Shown here: positions 8,483-18,597 of the stretch, in pieces | Layout of the letters: every line of letters begins with the position of its first letter | Numbering within the stretch: the first letter of the stretch is position 1 | Source of the DNA: CBDFGQ01 sp965247295 | GTDB taxonomy: Bacteria; Chloroflexota; Dehalococcoidia; Lucifugimonadales; JAGWBF01 | Assembly (NCBI GenBank): GCA_965247295.1 | Contig: CBDFGQ010000006.1 | Location: forward strand, 483,699 to 547,698 | Direction of reading: 5' to 3' | DNA: 64,000 nt | Notes under the pieces: model-generated | The model's database searches: none | The model's input: the letters and a program-made list of their open reading frames with translations, nothing else | What the model was told of the DNA's origin: nothing | Program-made: the position numbers and the translations under genes

Positions 8483-9457
8483 CTAGCCCCCGGGGGCGCC
8501 ACTTGCCGGCGCCCGCCTGGGAAAGCGCAGCGCCCTGCGTATCTCGCCAAGGTCCCACATCACCAGGAACTGGCTGGCTACACCCACGGAGCTGTAGGTG
8601 CCCACTACCACCCCTATGGCCAGCACCAACAGGAGGCCCCGGATGGTTGGACCGCCGAACAGGAGCAGCGCCAGCAGGACAAAAAGCGTGGTGAGGCTGG
8701 TGTTTAGGGAACGTGCCAGGGTCTCCATGATGCTGGTATTTATAACTCCGGGCAGGGGCCGGTCTATGTTTCGGGCCACGTTCTCCCTGATACGGTCGAA
8801 GACGACGATGGTGTCGTTCACACTGTACCCCAGCACGGTCAGCAGCCCCACGATAAACATGGCGTTTACTTCCAGGTTTATTACCTTGCCCAGAATAGAG
8901 AAGACCCCGATGATGAGGGCCATGTCGTGGACGAGGGCGACGATGGCGGAGACGCCGTAGCGAAAGGAGTTGGGTATCGCTCGAAACGCCCAGGTTACGT
9001 ACACGAGGATCCCTATGGCCGCCAGGATGACGACTACAATGGCGTAGGTGACCGTCTCACTGGCTATGATGGAGGATACGCTGTCGAACTCCCTGAGCTC
9101 AATTGGGGCTATATCTGCGGCCAAAGCCTCCTCGACGATGGCTATCTCGGAAGTGATGGTGCCGTCGGTCGCGTCCACCTCCGGCTCCAACACGTCGGTG
9201 CGTATGAAGACGGACCGGGCTCCGGTCTTCTGTATCAGCGCCTCGGGATGGCCCAGGCCGGTGAGCACGGCCCTGATATCGTCCTCGTTTATCTCTTCTT
9301 GCAGGCCCGCCTCGGCGAAGGTTATATTCAGCGCAGACCCACTGGTGAAGTCGATGCCTGGCTTTAGGGCCGGGGGTATCATCAAGGAGATAAGCCCCGG
9401 AAGGATAATTAACGCCGAGATGAGAAAGAACCAACGCCTTTTTCCCACAATGTCCAA
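8483..9457 (-). CDS. secF: Protein translocase subunit SecF
   Basis: 324-residue inner-membrane protein that with SecD uses the proton gradient to finish Sec-dependent export. It has an N-terminal TM (RRWFFLISALIILPGL), GIDFTSGSAL, a periplasmic region (about 45-125), then five TM segments including the conserved NDTIVVFDRIREN motif. It starts 2 nt after secD ends. The periplasmic part contains one copy of the beta-alpha-beta module that is repeated in the neighbouring SecD. Confidence 0.95.
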   Translation of the reverse strand: MDIVGKRRWFFLISALIILPGLISLMIPPALKPGIDFTSGSALNITFAEAGLQEEINEDDIRAVLTGLGHPEALIQKTGARSVFIRTDVLEPEVDATDGTITSEIAIVEEALAADIAPIELREFDSVSSIIASETVTYAIVVVILAAIGILVYVTWAFRAIPNSFRYGVSAIVALVHDMALIIGVFSILGKVINLEVNAMFIVGLLTVLGYSVNDTIVVFDRIRENVARNIDRPLPGVINTSIMETLARSLNTSLTTLFVLLALLLFGGPTIRGLLLVLAIGVVVGTYSSVGVASQFLVMWDLGEIRRALRFPRRAPASGAPGG

Positions 9458-9459
9458 GT

Positions 9460-11934
9460 TTACTTCTCTCCCCCGGCTACTCCTACCGGTTGCCTCTTGG
9501 GCTCTGGCGTAAACAGGTCCATCCTCCTGCCAAAGGGAGTGAGGGCGAGGATTTGGAGCAAGTTACGGCTCACCATAATGGCGGTAAACATGCTAACAAT
9601 CACCCCTATCAGCAGGGTAACGGCGAATCCGGTCACTACGGGAGTCCCCCCTCCCAGCCTGGACCCGAACAGGAAGAGGATGAGGCCCGTGATGATGGTG
9701 GAGACGTTGCTGTCCCGGATGGCCACCCAAGCCCGGCGGAACCCCACTTCCATGGAGGAGGTCAGGCTGCGACCGGTCCTCAGCTCCTCCTTCATCCGCT
9801 CGAATATAAGGATATTGGCGTCCACGGCAAACCCGATGGACAGGACAATTCCGGCGATGCCCGAGAGGGTAAGGGTGATTGGTATCATCTTAAATATGGC
9901 CAGGACTATGACGCCGTATATAAGCAGCGAGGCCCCCGCCACGAGCCCGGCCGCGCGATAGTAAGCCACCATGAACACCAGCACCAGCCCCAGGCCCACG
10001 AGTCCCGCGATCAGGCTCTTGCGCAGAGAGTCGGCGCCAAGAAGGGCGTCCACCGTCCCCTCCCGGATGAGGGACAGGGGCACGGGCAGGCGCCCAGACT
10101 CCAGCTGTATGGCCAGTGTGCGGGCCTCCTCCCTGGTAAAGCGGCCCGTGATCCTGGTGCGGCCGTCGGGGCTGTGGCCGCTCACCACCGGCGCGGTGAT
10201 CTGTCGGTCATCGAGGAAGATGGCGATCCTCTTTAGCTGGTCGCCCACCAGGCGCCTGGTGACGTCGCTCCAGATTGCGGCGCCCCGGCCGCGGAAGTGA
10301 AGGACGACCTCATGCTCGTTGGTGGTGGGGTCACTGCCCGGGAATGCCCTGGCCAGGTCCCGCCCCGTGAGCCCCAGGTCCTTGTCCACATACCGTCCAT
10401 CTCCACCCAACTCGATCGGCCTACACGCGCCGGGATTGATTTGCACCTCCGCCAGGGTCACAAGACATTCCCGTTCCTTGAACACCAGCTCCGCAGTCTG
10501 TCCTATCAGTTGCTTGGCTTCCTCGATACCCCCCGTGGCCTGGAAGACGACGATCTCCCCTATCTCGGCCTCCAGAGCGTCCTGAATCTCGTCCCGGACT
10601 TCCGTAGTCACGGCGTCGTCGGCGCGGATGATAAAGCTGCCTCCGCCCCTATCCTGTACTGTGAAATCGGAGTGGCCGAGCTCCGTGATCAACTCGGCCA
10701 GCCTCGATTCGCTTGGCGGGGGTGGGAAAATAACCGTAATGGCCTGGGGGTCCCCTTCGCTGGCTTCGAACTCGGTGCCCGGCGCCAGGCGTTCCACCAG
10801 GTCCCCAAGCGCGGCCACGTCTTCCTGCGCCACGGCCGCGTTCGTCCGTATGATGTAGCTGGTCCCGCCAGCCGGCGAAGGGGCGGAGCCCGTGTATCCC
10901 ATCCCCTCCAAGGCGTTCACTATCTCGAATAGCATGCTGGGTATGCTCTGGAACGCGACGTCAATGGCGGAGCCCCCGATGCCCGGCAGCTGGACGATTA
11001 TACGGTCCTCACCCAGGGTCTGAATTATGGGCTCGGTGGTACCCAGCGCGTTGATCCGCCGTTGAATGATGTCCACCACACCCTTCATATCGTCGGGTTT
11101 GGGCTCGTTTATGGTAGGCAAATAGCCTCCGACCCCGATGGGAGCCAGGCGGCCTGCCATCACCGTACGGAGTTCCGCCGCCGCCAAGTCATCCAATGTC
11201 AGCTCCCCGATGGTGTAGCTCGTCTGGGAAGGACTCTCTATGGTGGCCTCATCGTGGCCGGCGTCCCCCAGAACGACGCGCAGCTCTTCCTCATCCAGAG
11301 CATCCCGGAACGTTACATCAAGTGTTCCATCGTCGATGTCCAGGGACTGGAGGGGAGACAGGTCCTCTAAAGCCGTGCGAAGTCGGTCCTGCGACGCCTC
11401 CTCCAGGAGCAGCGGGGCGATGGTCAAAGCCCTATCGTCTCCACTCACTACGGTAGCATCGGGGTATCCCGCCCTCTCCAGCGCCCTGTGCAGTTCGTCC
11501 AGGCCGGGGGCACGTAGAAAGGTAACGGTCACTGCCCTGTCTCCGGTCCCGAAGGTGTTTACGGGGGCCACACTGTCGAGGTCTTGGCGCAGTCGCGCTA
11601 GCTCCGCATCGAGGAAAGAGATGCCGGCGACGGAGAACCGCCTCTTGGCGATGGTGGCGCTCCTCTGGTCGCGTTCGTCCAACAGGGTGCGGAGGTCGGA
11701 CTCCAGTACCTCATCCTCGAACGTTACCTGTACCTGGTCCGGGAGGTTCGCCTGATACATCAGGTGGCTGCCACCTTTAAGGTCCAGACCCAGGGTCAGG
11801 CCCAAGGGACCGGAGCCGGTCCTATCGAGGTCGATCAAGGGAATGTGTACATCGCGGAAGCTCAAGGCCGCCAGAGACAGCGCGACGATGACCGCGATCA
11901 GTATAAATACCCTGAAGCCTCTCCTGCGCAGCAC
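9460..11934 (-). CDS. secD: Protein translocase subunit SecD, enlarged periplasmic region
   Basis: 824 residues, about 200 longer than E. coli SecD. TM1 lies at about 8-24. LGLDLKGGSHLMY at 48-60 is the SecD D1 motif, and the C-terminal five-TM block (about 640-800) has GFAVDANILIFERMKEE. Extra length comes from repeated modules between residues 135 and 460, each with a beta strand (VTVTF, LDVTF, ITVIF), a helix, a G[YH]..AT or similar strand and a second helix. The gene is 6 nt from cca and 2 nt from secF. Identity is secure; the repeat reading is by eye. Confidence 0.94.
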   Translation of the reverse strand: MLRRRGFRVFILIAVIVALSLAALSFRDVHIPLIDLDRTGSGPLGLTLGLDLKGGSHLMYQANLPDQVQVTFEDEVLESDLRTLLDERDQRSATIAKRRFSVAGISFLDAELARLRQDLDSVAPVNTFGTGDRAVTVTFLRAPGLDELHRALERAGYPDATVVSGDDRALTIAPLLLEEASQDRLRTALEDLSPLQSLDIDDGTLDVTFRDALDEEELRVVLGDAGHDEATIESPSQTSYTIGELTLDDLAAAELRTVMAGRLAPIGVGGYLPTINEPKPDDMKGVVDIIQRRINALGTTEPIIQTLGEDRIIVQLPGIGGSAIDVAFQSIPSMLFEIVNALEGMGYTGSAPSPAGGTSYIIRTNAAVAQEDVAALGDLVERLAPGTEFEASEGDPQAITVIFPPPPSESRLAELITELGHSDFTVQDRGGGSFIIRADDAVTTEVRDEIQDALEAEIGEIVVFQATGGIEEAKQLIGQTAELVFKERECLVTLAEVQINPGACRPIELGGDGRYVDKDLGLTGRDLARAFPGSDPTTNEHEVVLHFRGRGAAIWSDVTRRLVGDQLKRIAIFLDDRQITAPVVSGHSPDGRTRITGRFTREEARTLAIQLESGRLPVPLSLIREGTVDALLGADSLRKSLIAGLVGLGLVLVFMVAYYRAAGLVAGASLLIYGVIVLAIFKMIPITLTLSGIAGIVLSIGFAVDANILIFERMKEELRTGRSLTSSMEVGFRRAWVAIRDSNVSTIITGLILFLFGSRLGGGTPVVTGFAVTLLIGVIVSMFTAIMVSRNLLQILALTPFGRRMDLFTPEPKRQPVGVAGGEK

Positions 11935-11940
11935 CCTCTC

Positions 11941-13476
11941 CTAAGCTCCCCCGCTCGTCGCGCTTGGGCTGGCAGTCTCCATGGCACGGAGTCGCCGCCG
12001 GGCCCAGTCCAGTGCGTCCTTAAGGGTATCCACCTCGCCCGCAGCCTGTGCGTCCCGCACCCCCTCCAGCAGATCGCCTATAAGGGGGCCGGGGGACAGC
12101 TTCAACTCCCCCATCAGGTCATGACCGGTGATCAACCTGGGCATCCTCACCGGGCCCTGCTCCTGGGTTCCGACCTCGAGTACGTGGGCGACGATCGTGA
12201 TGTGGCGGTACCATCCGCCCATATCCAGTTCGGGTCCCCTTGCGGCGAGGTGGTCGCCCAGGCTCAGGTAAAGGGTGTCAACCGCCACGTCCCCCACGTC
12301 CCTGAAGTACCGGTAGACCGCCCTGGGAGTGGGCAAGTCCGCCCCATGGCTCATCTGGAGGGGTCGAAGGTGGTTTTCCACCATCCCGTGAATCATTTCC
12401 ACTCCCCGGTTGCTCAAACGCAGCCGGCCTAATATGTCTCCACACATGGAGGCGCCAAGGGTATGATGGCCCAGAAAGCGGGTCCGGCCCCCAGCATCCA
12501 CCATCTTGGACTGAGGCTTGGCTATATCGTGGAGGAGACCGCCCAGCTTCAGAACGGTACGTCGAGTGTGCCCGTCGCATACCTCTTGGGAGAAGTGCTC
12601 CTCCGTGTCCTCGGTCCAGGGTACGATCAGGGAAACCAGGTCCCTGTTGGCCCGGGTGGTGATCCGCTCCACGGCCTCTACCGTGTGGATGGAGTGTCCG
12701 AAGACATCCCAGTAGTGTTCCTTGGGCTGTTCGACCCCTTTTGTAATGCCAAGCTCAGGAATTATACAGCAGAGGAGCCTCAGCCTGTCTAGCAGTTCCA
12801 GGTGATTATTGGCGCCATCTAGGGACAGCAGGCCCAGGAACTCGTCCCGCACACGCTCGGCTGCCGTTGAGGATATGAGGTGCGCCTGCTGGGAGATAAG
12901 CCCGGCGGTGGCGGATTCGATGCGAAACCCCAAAGTGGCAGCCAGACGCACGGCCCGCAGCAGGCGGACGGGGTCATCCTGGAATATCGATGGTCCGATG
13001 GCCCGGATGGTGCGGCCTTCCAGGTCCCTCCTGCCTCCAAAAGGGTCCAGGAGCCGGCTCTCCCATCCGGGCGTAGCCCAGTCGTCTACGGCGAGGGCCA
13101 TCGCGTCCACGCTAAAATCACGTCTGGGCAGGTCCTCCTGAATGCCGTCCCCTATTTCAGCCAGGTCTACCGTCCACTTTCCATCTTCGGCAGAGGGGAC
13201 AACCACCCGGCAGACCCTCGGCGCCTGAGCCCCGGAAGGTGGCACCCCGTTGGCACGCCCTAGGGGGACCACCGACCCGCCGAACAGGTTGCCCAGCCCT
13301 TCCGCAAGCGAACGGGCGTTGCCCTGGACGGCTATGTCTATGTCCCTGGTCGGTACGTTTCGCAGCGCGTCCCTGAGGTAACCGCCCACTAGGAAAGCCG
13401 GCACAGAACGCCCCAGGAAATACGACTTTAGCTCACTAAGAATGGTGAGAATCTCAGAGGGTAGACTTGTCTTCAC
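11941..13476 (-). CDS. cca: CCA tRNA nucleotidyltransferase / poly(A) polymerase family, HD domain
   Basis: 511-residue class II nucleotidyltransferase that adds or repairs the tRNA 3' CCA end. The N-terminal head has FLVGGYLRDAL and RDIDIAVQG with catalytic aspartates, then RRDFSVDAMAL and DPVRLLRAVRLAA. An HD phosphohydrolase domain with LHDIAKP and a late HH...NH region occupies about 270-400. A-adding versus full CCA-adding specificity cannot be read. Both tRNAs in this window already encode CCA, which would make this a repair enzyme. It lies between def and secD on the same strand. Confidence 0.88.
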   Translation of the reverse strand: MKTSLPSEILTILSELKSYFLGRSVPAFLVGGYLRDALRNVPTRDIDIAVQGNARSLAEGLGNLFGGSVVPLGRANGVPPSGAQAPRVCRVVVPSAEDGKWTVDLAEIGDGIQEDLPRRDFSVDAMALAVDDWATPGWESRLLDPFGGRRDLEGRTIRAIGPSIFQDDPVRLLRAVRLAATLGFRIESATAGLISQQAHLISSTAAERVRDEFLGLLSLDGANNHLELLDRLRLLCCIIPELGITKGVEQPKEHYWDVFGHSIHTVEAVERITTRANRDLVSLIVPWTEDTEEHFSQEVCDGHTRRTVLKLGGLLHDIAKPQSKMVDAGGRTRFLGHHTLGASMCGDILGRLRLSNRGVEMIHGMVENHLRPLQMSHGADLPTPRAVYRYFRDVGDVAVDTLYLSLGDHLAARGPELDMGGWYRHITIVAHVLEVGTQEQGPVRMPRLITGHDLMGELKLSPGPLIGDLLEGVRDAQAAGEVDTLKDALDWARRRLRAMETASPSATSGGA

Positions 13477-13542
13477 AAGCGTGGTGCGGTGGCCGGGAGC
13501 TGCCGGCCGACCTGAAGCATCCGCCGGCCGCGCCTCCCATCT

Positions 13543-14073
13543 CTATCCGGTATACCCAGCCTCAACGGGTGTCTCTTCAGGTTGTTGCTCGCTCTCCTCT
13601 TCGGGCTCTTCTTTCCACAGTTTGTCCCTATCCACCAAGCGGTCGATGTAAAGGACACCATCGAGGTGGTCGATTTCATGCTCCAGGGCCTGGGCCAGCA
13701 GCTCTTCTCCCTTGACGCGCACCGGCTTGCCCCGGCGGTCCAGGCCCTTGGCCCGCACCTTGACCGAGCGCCGGACGAGGCCACGATACCCTGGTATACT
13801 CAAACACCCCTCCTCCACCTCTCGTTCACCCTCACGGCGCACTATCTCAGGGTTGATGAATACCCTCGGTTCCTCATCCTCGGGTAGCTGAAGGACGATG
13901 ACGCGCTGTAAAACACCCACCTGGTTTGCGGCGAGACCGACTCCATACGAATCGTGCATCGTCTCTATCATGTCGTCTATCAACCTTTGAAGGGAGGCGT
14001 TAACGGCACCAACCCGTTTGGCCCTCTGCCTGAGCATGGGATCGGGAACGAGGCGCATGGGGAGAACAGACAC
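13543..14073 (-). CDS. def: Peptide deformylase
   Basis: 176-residue Fe/Zn enzyme that removes the formyl group from nascent proteins. All three motifs are present: GVGLAANQVG, EEGCLSIPGY (metal-binding Cys) and QALEHEIDHLDG (HExxH). An acidic, Glu/Pro-rich C-terminal tail is typical of type 1 enzymes. Placed between priA and cca, a common arrangement near fmt/priA. Confidence 0.95.
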   Translation of the reverse strand: MSVLPMRLVPDPMLRQRAKRVGAVNASLQRLIDDMIETMHDSYGVGLAANQVGVLQRVIVLQLPEDEEPRVFINPEIVRREGEREVEEGCLSIPGYRGLVRRSVKVRAKGLDRRGKPVRVKGEELLAQALEHEIDHLDGVLYIDRLVDRDKLWKEEPEEESEQQPEETPVEAGYTG

Positions 14074-14200
14074 TCTCTTTATCCTCTCGGGCCGATTCGA
14101 GGCGCTATGTGCCTAACGACTTTACCCCTGGTGCTTTGATTATAGTCATAGGGCGCGCGACATGTAAAGGATTCGGGGCTGAGGCAACTGGGAGTTAGGC

Positions 14201-16645
14201 TTATAGGACCGAGACTGGGTCTACGTCCACCACGCAGTCCTGAGGGACACTGACACCCTCTAGAAATGTGTGCAGGTCGCTGCCGCGGAGCAAGATGTGC
14301 CATCGGTATTTGCCCCGAACGCGCTGCGGAAAGGCGGGTGCCGGCCCCACGATCTCCACGTCGGCCAGGCCCCAGGTGTCGACCCTGTGGCGCAGCGTTC
14401 GAGCCATCTTTTCGGCATCCCTCTGACAGGCTGAGGCGTTCATGTGGGAATAGAGCAGACGAACGAGGCGATTGAAGGGCGGATTTCGCAGCAGGCGCCT
14501 ATAGTGTATCTCTCTGCCGTGGAACATGGCGTAATCCTGGCGGGCGGCGGCCTCGATGGCGTAGCTGGTTGGCACGTAGGTTTGAATGATCACCTTGCCC
14601 GGGGTCGGTCCCCTTCCCGCCCGACCCGCCACCTGGGAGAGGAGCTGAAATGCGCGCTCGCCGGCACGAAAGTCGGGCAGGTTCAGCCCTATGTCGGCCA
14701 GGATCACGCCCACCAGGCTCACGTTCGGCATGTGGAGCCCCTTGGCGACCATCTGGGTGCCTATCAGCACCCGGGCGTCTCCTCGGAGGAAGCGCTCCAT
14801 GATTCTCTCGTGGCCATTTGGTCCGCGGGCCGTGTCTCCATCCCATCTCAGGGAGGACACGCCGGGCATCAGTCGTGTTAGCTCCTCGACCACCCGCTGG
14901 GTCCCCATCCCCAGATATCTGATGCGGGGGCTCCGGCATTTGGGGCAAGCCTTGGGAGGCCGGGCCCGATGGTTGCAGAGGTGACAGCGCAGCTGCCTGT
15001 CCGATGAGTGGTAGGTCAGGGTTACAGTGCAACGCCGGCACTTCAATGCCCAACCACAGTCCCGGCACTGCACGACCGTGGCGGCACCTCTGCGATTGAG
15101 GAAGAGGATGGCCTGGTTGTCCCTGTCTATACACTGATTGAGGGCCGTGGCGAGGGACCGGCTGAAGATGCTCCTGTTTCCCTCCCTCAGCTCTGTCCTC
15201 ATGTCGCAGACCTCTACGCTTGCCAGGTTAGAGGGGTGTTCGGAAAGGGTCCTCATTGGCGCGATTCTCCTGGGCAGCTCCAGAAGGCGGAACTGGGCCC
15301 GTGTGGCCCGCTGGTAGGTCTCCACGTCGGGCGTAGCGCTGCCCATGACCACCACGGCCCCGGCGTCCTTGGCTAGACGTAGAGCCACCTCTCGGGCATG
15401 GTAGCGAGGGCTGGCATCTTGCTGCTTGTATGTCCACTCGTGCTCCTCGTCAATGACTATCAGGCCCAGGTCCGGCAGGGGGGCAAACAGGGCGCTGCGG
15501 GGTCCCACGACAACGTCGTACTCCCCGTCCCGTATCCTCCACCACTGGTCGAAGGCCTCTCCAGCGGTGAGGCCGCTGTGATGCACCGCCACCCTTCCGG
15601 GGAACCTGGCGTTTAGACGGTGTACCGTCTGGGGCGTCAGAGATATCTCGGGCACCAGATAGATGCCCTTATTACCCATCTGTACGCATCGTTCCAGGGC
15701 GCGAAGGTATACCTCTGTCTTGCCGCTACCGGTAACCCCATGAAGGAGGAAGGGGACGCTGGATCCGCGGCCTTCATCGAGAGCGGCGGAGATTGCTGCC
15801 AGGCTCCGCTCCTGTTCCGGCGTGAGGACCAAGGGGTCTTCCCGGGTTACCTCCACCTGGCTTTGCAGTGCTGGCCCCCTGTCGACCCTGACCCACTCCA
15901 GGGCCAGCAGCCCCTTCGCAACCAGTCCATCCACGGCGCCTGGACCATACTCTTTGCGGGCGGTGGCGAGGGGCATCGGCTCACGCGCACGGGCCAGAGC
16001 ACCGTACAGGGCAGCCTGCCTGGGGGCGCGTTCACCGGGGAGATCCGATGGTATGCCGTCCTGTCCGTTGGTCATCGTGGGACGAACGTAGCAGTCATAC
16101 CTGTGGAATGCCCTGGGACGGCGTAGCTCCCAGCGGCGCTGCAGTATCCCCCGCCTCAGCAGGTATCGAAGATCCCTCGGCCCATCCCTTCCCAGGACCC
16201 TCTCTATGTCCCGCTCGCTGGCACCGCCTCGCTCCGAAAGGTAGTCTAGAGCTGCCTGGCCGGTGGGTGTTACGGGGGGCGAGGGCGAACCGTGCTGTGG
16301 GGAAACGCGGATGTAGGGCCGTATCCGGCTCTGAAAACCGGGAGGCAGCATCAGGGACGCGGCGTCGAACAGGGGTGACATGTAGTAACGGCTGATCCAC
16401 CGGGACAGCTCCAGGCCCAGGGGTGCTATGAGGGGTGAGGGCTCCACTGGCGCCAGCAGGTCCCTGGTGACTTCCACCCGGGGGTGCTCTGTGAGCTCGT
16501 AGACTATTCCCTGGACGGGCCTGGGCCCCAGGGGGACCAGTACCATCTGGCCCGGCTCAAGCTCGATGTGGGGAGGTATTCTGTAGGACAGGGTCCTGTC
16601 GTAGCCGACAGGCGCGTCAACGGCTACTTCCGCATAGCTTAGCAC
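14201..16645 (-). CDS. priA: Primosomal protein N' (PriA helicase)
   Basis: 814-residue replication-restart helicase. The N-terminal 3'-DNA-binding domain includes DRTLSYRIP and VPLGPRPVQGIV. Walker A is HGVTGSGKTEVY, the Walker B box VIDEEHEWTYKQ (DEEH), and the aromatic-rich loop QDASPRYHAREVA. The zinc-binding insert has four CxxC pairs (CRDCGWALKCRRC, CHLC, CPKC). Motif V/VI region GTQMVAKG and QVAGRAGRG. Full length, separated from rplS by 33 nt. Confidence 0.95.
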   Translation of the reverse strand: MLSYAEVAVDAPVGYDRTLSYRIPPHIELEPGQMVLVPLGPRPVQGIVYELTEHPRVEVTRDLLAPVEPSPLIAPLGLELSRWISRYYMSPLFDAASLMLPPGFQSRIRPYIRVSPQHGSPSPPVTPTGQAALDYLSERGGASERDIERVLGRDGPRDLRYLLRRGILQRRWELRRPRAFHRYDCYVRPTMTNGQDGIPSDLPGERAPRQAALYGALARAREPMPLATARKEYGPGAVDGLVAKGLLALEWVRVDRGPALQSQVEVTREDPLVLTPEQERSLAAISAALDEGRGSSVPFLLHGVTGSGKTEVYLRALERCVQMGNKGIYLVPEISLTPQTVHRLNARFPGRVAVHHSGLTAGEAFDQWWRIRDGEYDVVVGPRSALFAPLPDLGLIVIDEEHEWTYKQQDASPRYHAREVALRLAKDAGAVVVMGSATPDVETYQRATRAQFRLLELPRRIAPMRTLSEHPSNLASVEVCDMRTELREGNRSIFSRSLATALNQCIDRDNQAILFLNRRGAATVVQCRDCGWALKCRRCTVTLTYHSSDRQLRCHLCNHRARPPKACPKCRSPRIRYLGMGTQRVVEELTRLMPGVSSLRWDGDTARGPNGHERIMERFLRGDARVLIGTQMVAKGLHMPNVSLVGVILADIGLNLPDFRAGERAFQLLSQVAGRAGRGPTPGKVIIQTYVPTSYAIEAAARQDYAMFHGREIHYRRLLRNPPFNRLVRLLYSHMNASACQRDAEKMARTLRHRVDTWGLADVEIVGPAPAFPQRVRGKYRWHILLRGSDLHTFLEGVSVPQDCVVDVDPVSVL

Positions 16646-16678
16646 TGGCCGATGGCGTACAGACTTGAGAAGAGTCCC

Positions 16679-17050
16679 TTACTGCCCTGTTTGCCGGGTC
16701 TCTTTCCGGGGAAGGCGCTTTTCCTTGATACGGGCCGCCCTGCCCGAGAGGCTGCGAAGATAGTATAGCTTGGCCCGGCGAACCGCCCCTCGACGCACCA
16801 CCTCTACCGCCTCCAAAAGGGGTGAATAAAGGGGGAAGGTCCGCTCGACACCTATGCTATAGGTGACTCGCCTGACGGTAAAGTTGGAGCCGGGCCCTCC
16901 TCGCCTCCTGCTTATCACTACCCCCTGGAAGTTCTGGACACGCTCACGCTCGCCTTCCCTCACCCGGAAGCTGACCCGGACGGTATCGCCAGGACCGAAC
17001 TCCTCGACCTTGGGATTGGCGGTTACGGGCACTATAGACTTGGAGTCCAT
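16679..17050 (-). CDS. rplS: 50S ribosomal protein L19
   Basis: 123-residue ribosomal protein. It shows FGPGDTVRVSFRV, RVQNFQGVVISRR and the conserved SYGIGVER-like block TYSIGVERTFPLYSP with KLYYLR, which are diagnostic of L19. It follows trmD, the usual order in the rpsP-rimM-trmD-rplS cluster, though rpsP and rimM are not adjacent here. Confidence 0.96.
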   Translation of the reverse strand: MDSKSIVPVTANPKVEEFGPGDTVRVSFRVREGERERVQNFQGVVISRRRGGPGSNFTVRRVTYSIGVERTFPLYSPLLEAVEVVRRGAVRRAKLYYLRSLSGRAARIKEKRLPRKETRQTGQ

Positions 17051-17144
17051 GGCTATCCCTTTCCTTGTTTATCCCTGTCGTTGTAACATTCTATACTTCT
17101 CTGGATGCCTAGGCAAGGGCTTTTGATCAGCTGCCTCGGCGTGA

Positions 17145-17894
17145 TCATGTAATGTGATAACCGTGGGACCTGAGGAACTCCAGGTCGGCCTCCGAAAGCT
17201 CGGCCGCGCTCAGCAGGTCGGGACGCCGTTCCAGGGTCCTTAGCAAGGCCTGCTGCCGGCGCCACCTGGATATCTCTCCATGGTTTCCGCCCAGGAGAAC
17301 GGGAGGGACTTCGTGGTCGCGGTAAACCGGAGGCCGGGTGTAGATAGGGTGCTGCAGAAGACCGGTGGTTATGGAGTCCCCCTCGACGCTCTCGGGCGAC
17401 CCCACCGCCCCTGGAAGCAGCCGCACGACCGTATCCACCAGGACCATGGCCGCCAGTTCACCGCCGGTGAGCACGTAGTCCCCGATACTTATCTCATCGG
17501 TGGCCAGGTTCTGTCTAATGCGCTCGTCTACACCCTCGTAGTGCCCGCAAATCAGCACCATCCCCGGTTTGCTGGCCAGCTCCTGGGCTGCTGCCTGGCC
17601 CAACGCCCGGCCCTGGGGTGACAGGAGTATAACTGGAATCTCCCCTCGATCCGCCTCCACGAAATTGGACAGGGCATCCTCCACGCCCTGGAAGACCGGC
17701 TCCGGCTTCATCACCATCCCGGGTCCCCCTCCGTACTGGTAGTCGTCAACGGTACGGTGGGCGTCGTGGGTATATTCCCGGATGTCCCTGATCTGTAGCT
17801 GGACCAGCTCTTTCTCGACGGCGCGCTTGATGACGCTCTCCTGAAAGGGCCCGTGGAACATGGCTGGGAAGAGGGTGAGGATATGGATGTCCAT
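17145..17894 (-). CDS. trmD: tRNA (guanine37-N1)-methyltransferase
   Basis: 249-residue SPOUT-knot methyltransferase that makes m1G37. Motifs YQYGGGPGMVMKPEP, LLSPQGRALGQ, LICGHYEGVDERI and ISIGDYVLTGGELA form the SAM-binding trefoil knot. Full length. Its start is 58 nt after the upstream molybdopterin-type gene, so the run may be one operon. Confidence 0.96.
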   Translation of the reverse strand: MDIHILTLFPAMFHGPFQESVIKRAVEKELVQLQIRDIREYTHDAHRTVDDYQYGGGPGMVMKPEPVFQGVEDALSNFVEADRGEIPVILLSPQGRALGQAAAQELASKPGMVLICGHYEGVDERIRQNLATDEISIGDYVLTGGELAAMVLVDTVVRLLPGAVGSPESVEGDSITTGLLQHPIYTRPPVYRDHEVPPVLLGGNHGEISRWRRQQALLRTLERRPDLLSAAELSEADLEFLRSHGYHIT

Positions 17895-17952
17895 GGTGGT
17901 CCGGTTCGCTATGGCCCGCGGTCACGGCAAGGGCCGGCTGCTCCGTTGCTCC

Positions 17953-18495
17953 CTACGAGGTGTGATGGGTACTTCCTGCCGGGTCAGCATCCTCCGCCGC
18001 TTTGGAATGGCCGCCGTGCCCCTGGGCCTCCCCCTTCAGTAATTCCAGCGCATGGGGCAGGACCGGCTGTATTACCTCCAGGCACTCTCTGACCCCCCTT
18101 GGGCTGCCGGGTAAAGTCACGATCAGGGTGCGCCCCCTGATTCCGGCTACGGAACGGCTCAACATGGCCATGGGGGTCGTTCCCACGGTCCCTGACCTCA
18201 TGGCCTCCGGCAAACCCGGCACCTCCCGCTCTATCACGGACAGGCAGGCTTCGGGGGTGATGTCTCCAGGCGCCACGCCCGTTCCGCCGGTGGTTACTAT
18301 CAGGTCAACCCCGTCCTGGTCGGACCAGCGTGTCAGCCTGTCGGTAATCATCTCTCGGTCGTCGGATACCACATCGTAGCGGACACACTCGTACCCAGGA
18401 GGGGCCAGTACCTCCTGGATAGCCTTGCCGCTGGTGTCCTCTCGCTGGCCGTGAAAGCCCGATGTACTGACTGTTAGAACTGCGAGGCTAAACAT
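17953..18495 (-). CDS. MogA/MoaB-family molybdopterin-binding protein
   Basis: 180-residue member of the MoCF_biosynth family that adenylylates molybdopterin. VLTVSTSGFHGQREDTSG at the N-terminus, DLIVTTGGTGVAPGDITPEA in the middle and LIVTLPGSPRGVRECLE near the end are the family signatures (TTGGTG and PGSP loops bind the substrate). MogA and MoaB cannot be told apart here. It is the first gene of the minus-strand run, downstream of tRNA-Pro. Confidence 0.87.
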   Translation of the reverse strand: MFSLAVLTVSTSGFHGQREDTSGKAIQEVLAPPGYECVRYDVVSDDREMITDRLTRWSDQDGVDLIVTTGGTGVAPGDITPEACLSVIEREVPGLPEAMRSGTVGTTPMAMLSRSVAGIRGRTLIVTLPGSPRGVRECLEVIQPVLPHALELLKGEAQGHGGHSKAAEDADPAGSTHHTS

Positions 18496-18597
18496 GGAAG
18501 GACCTTTGCATCTGCGATACTGGGGCTGGCGAACGCTTTGGCCACAGGCCGTAACGTTCTGGGGGTCTCTGGGACGGACCCGGATTTACATAAATAA

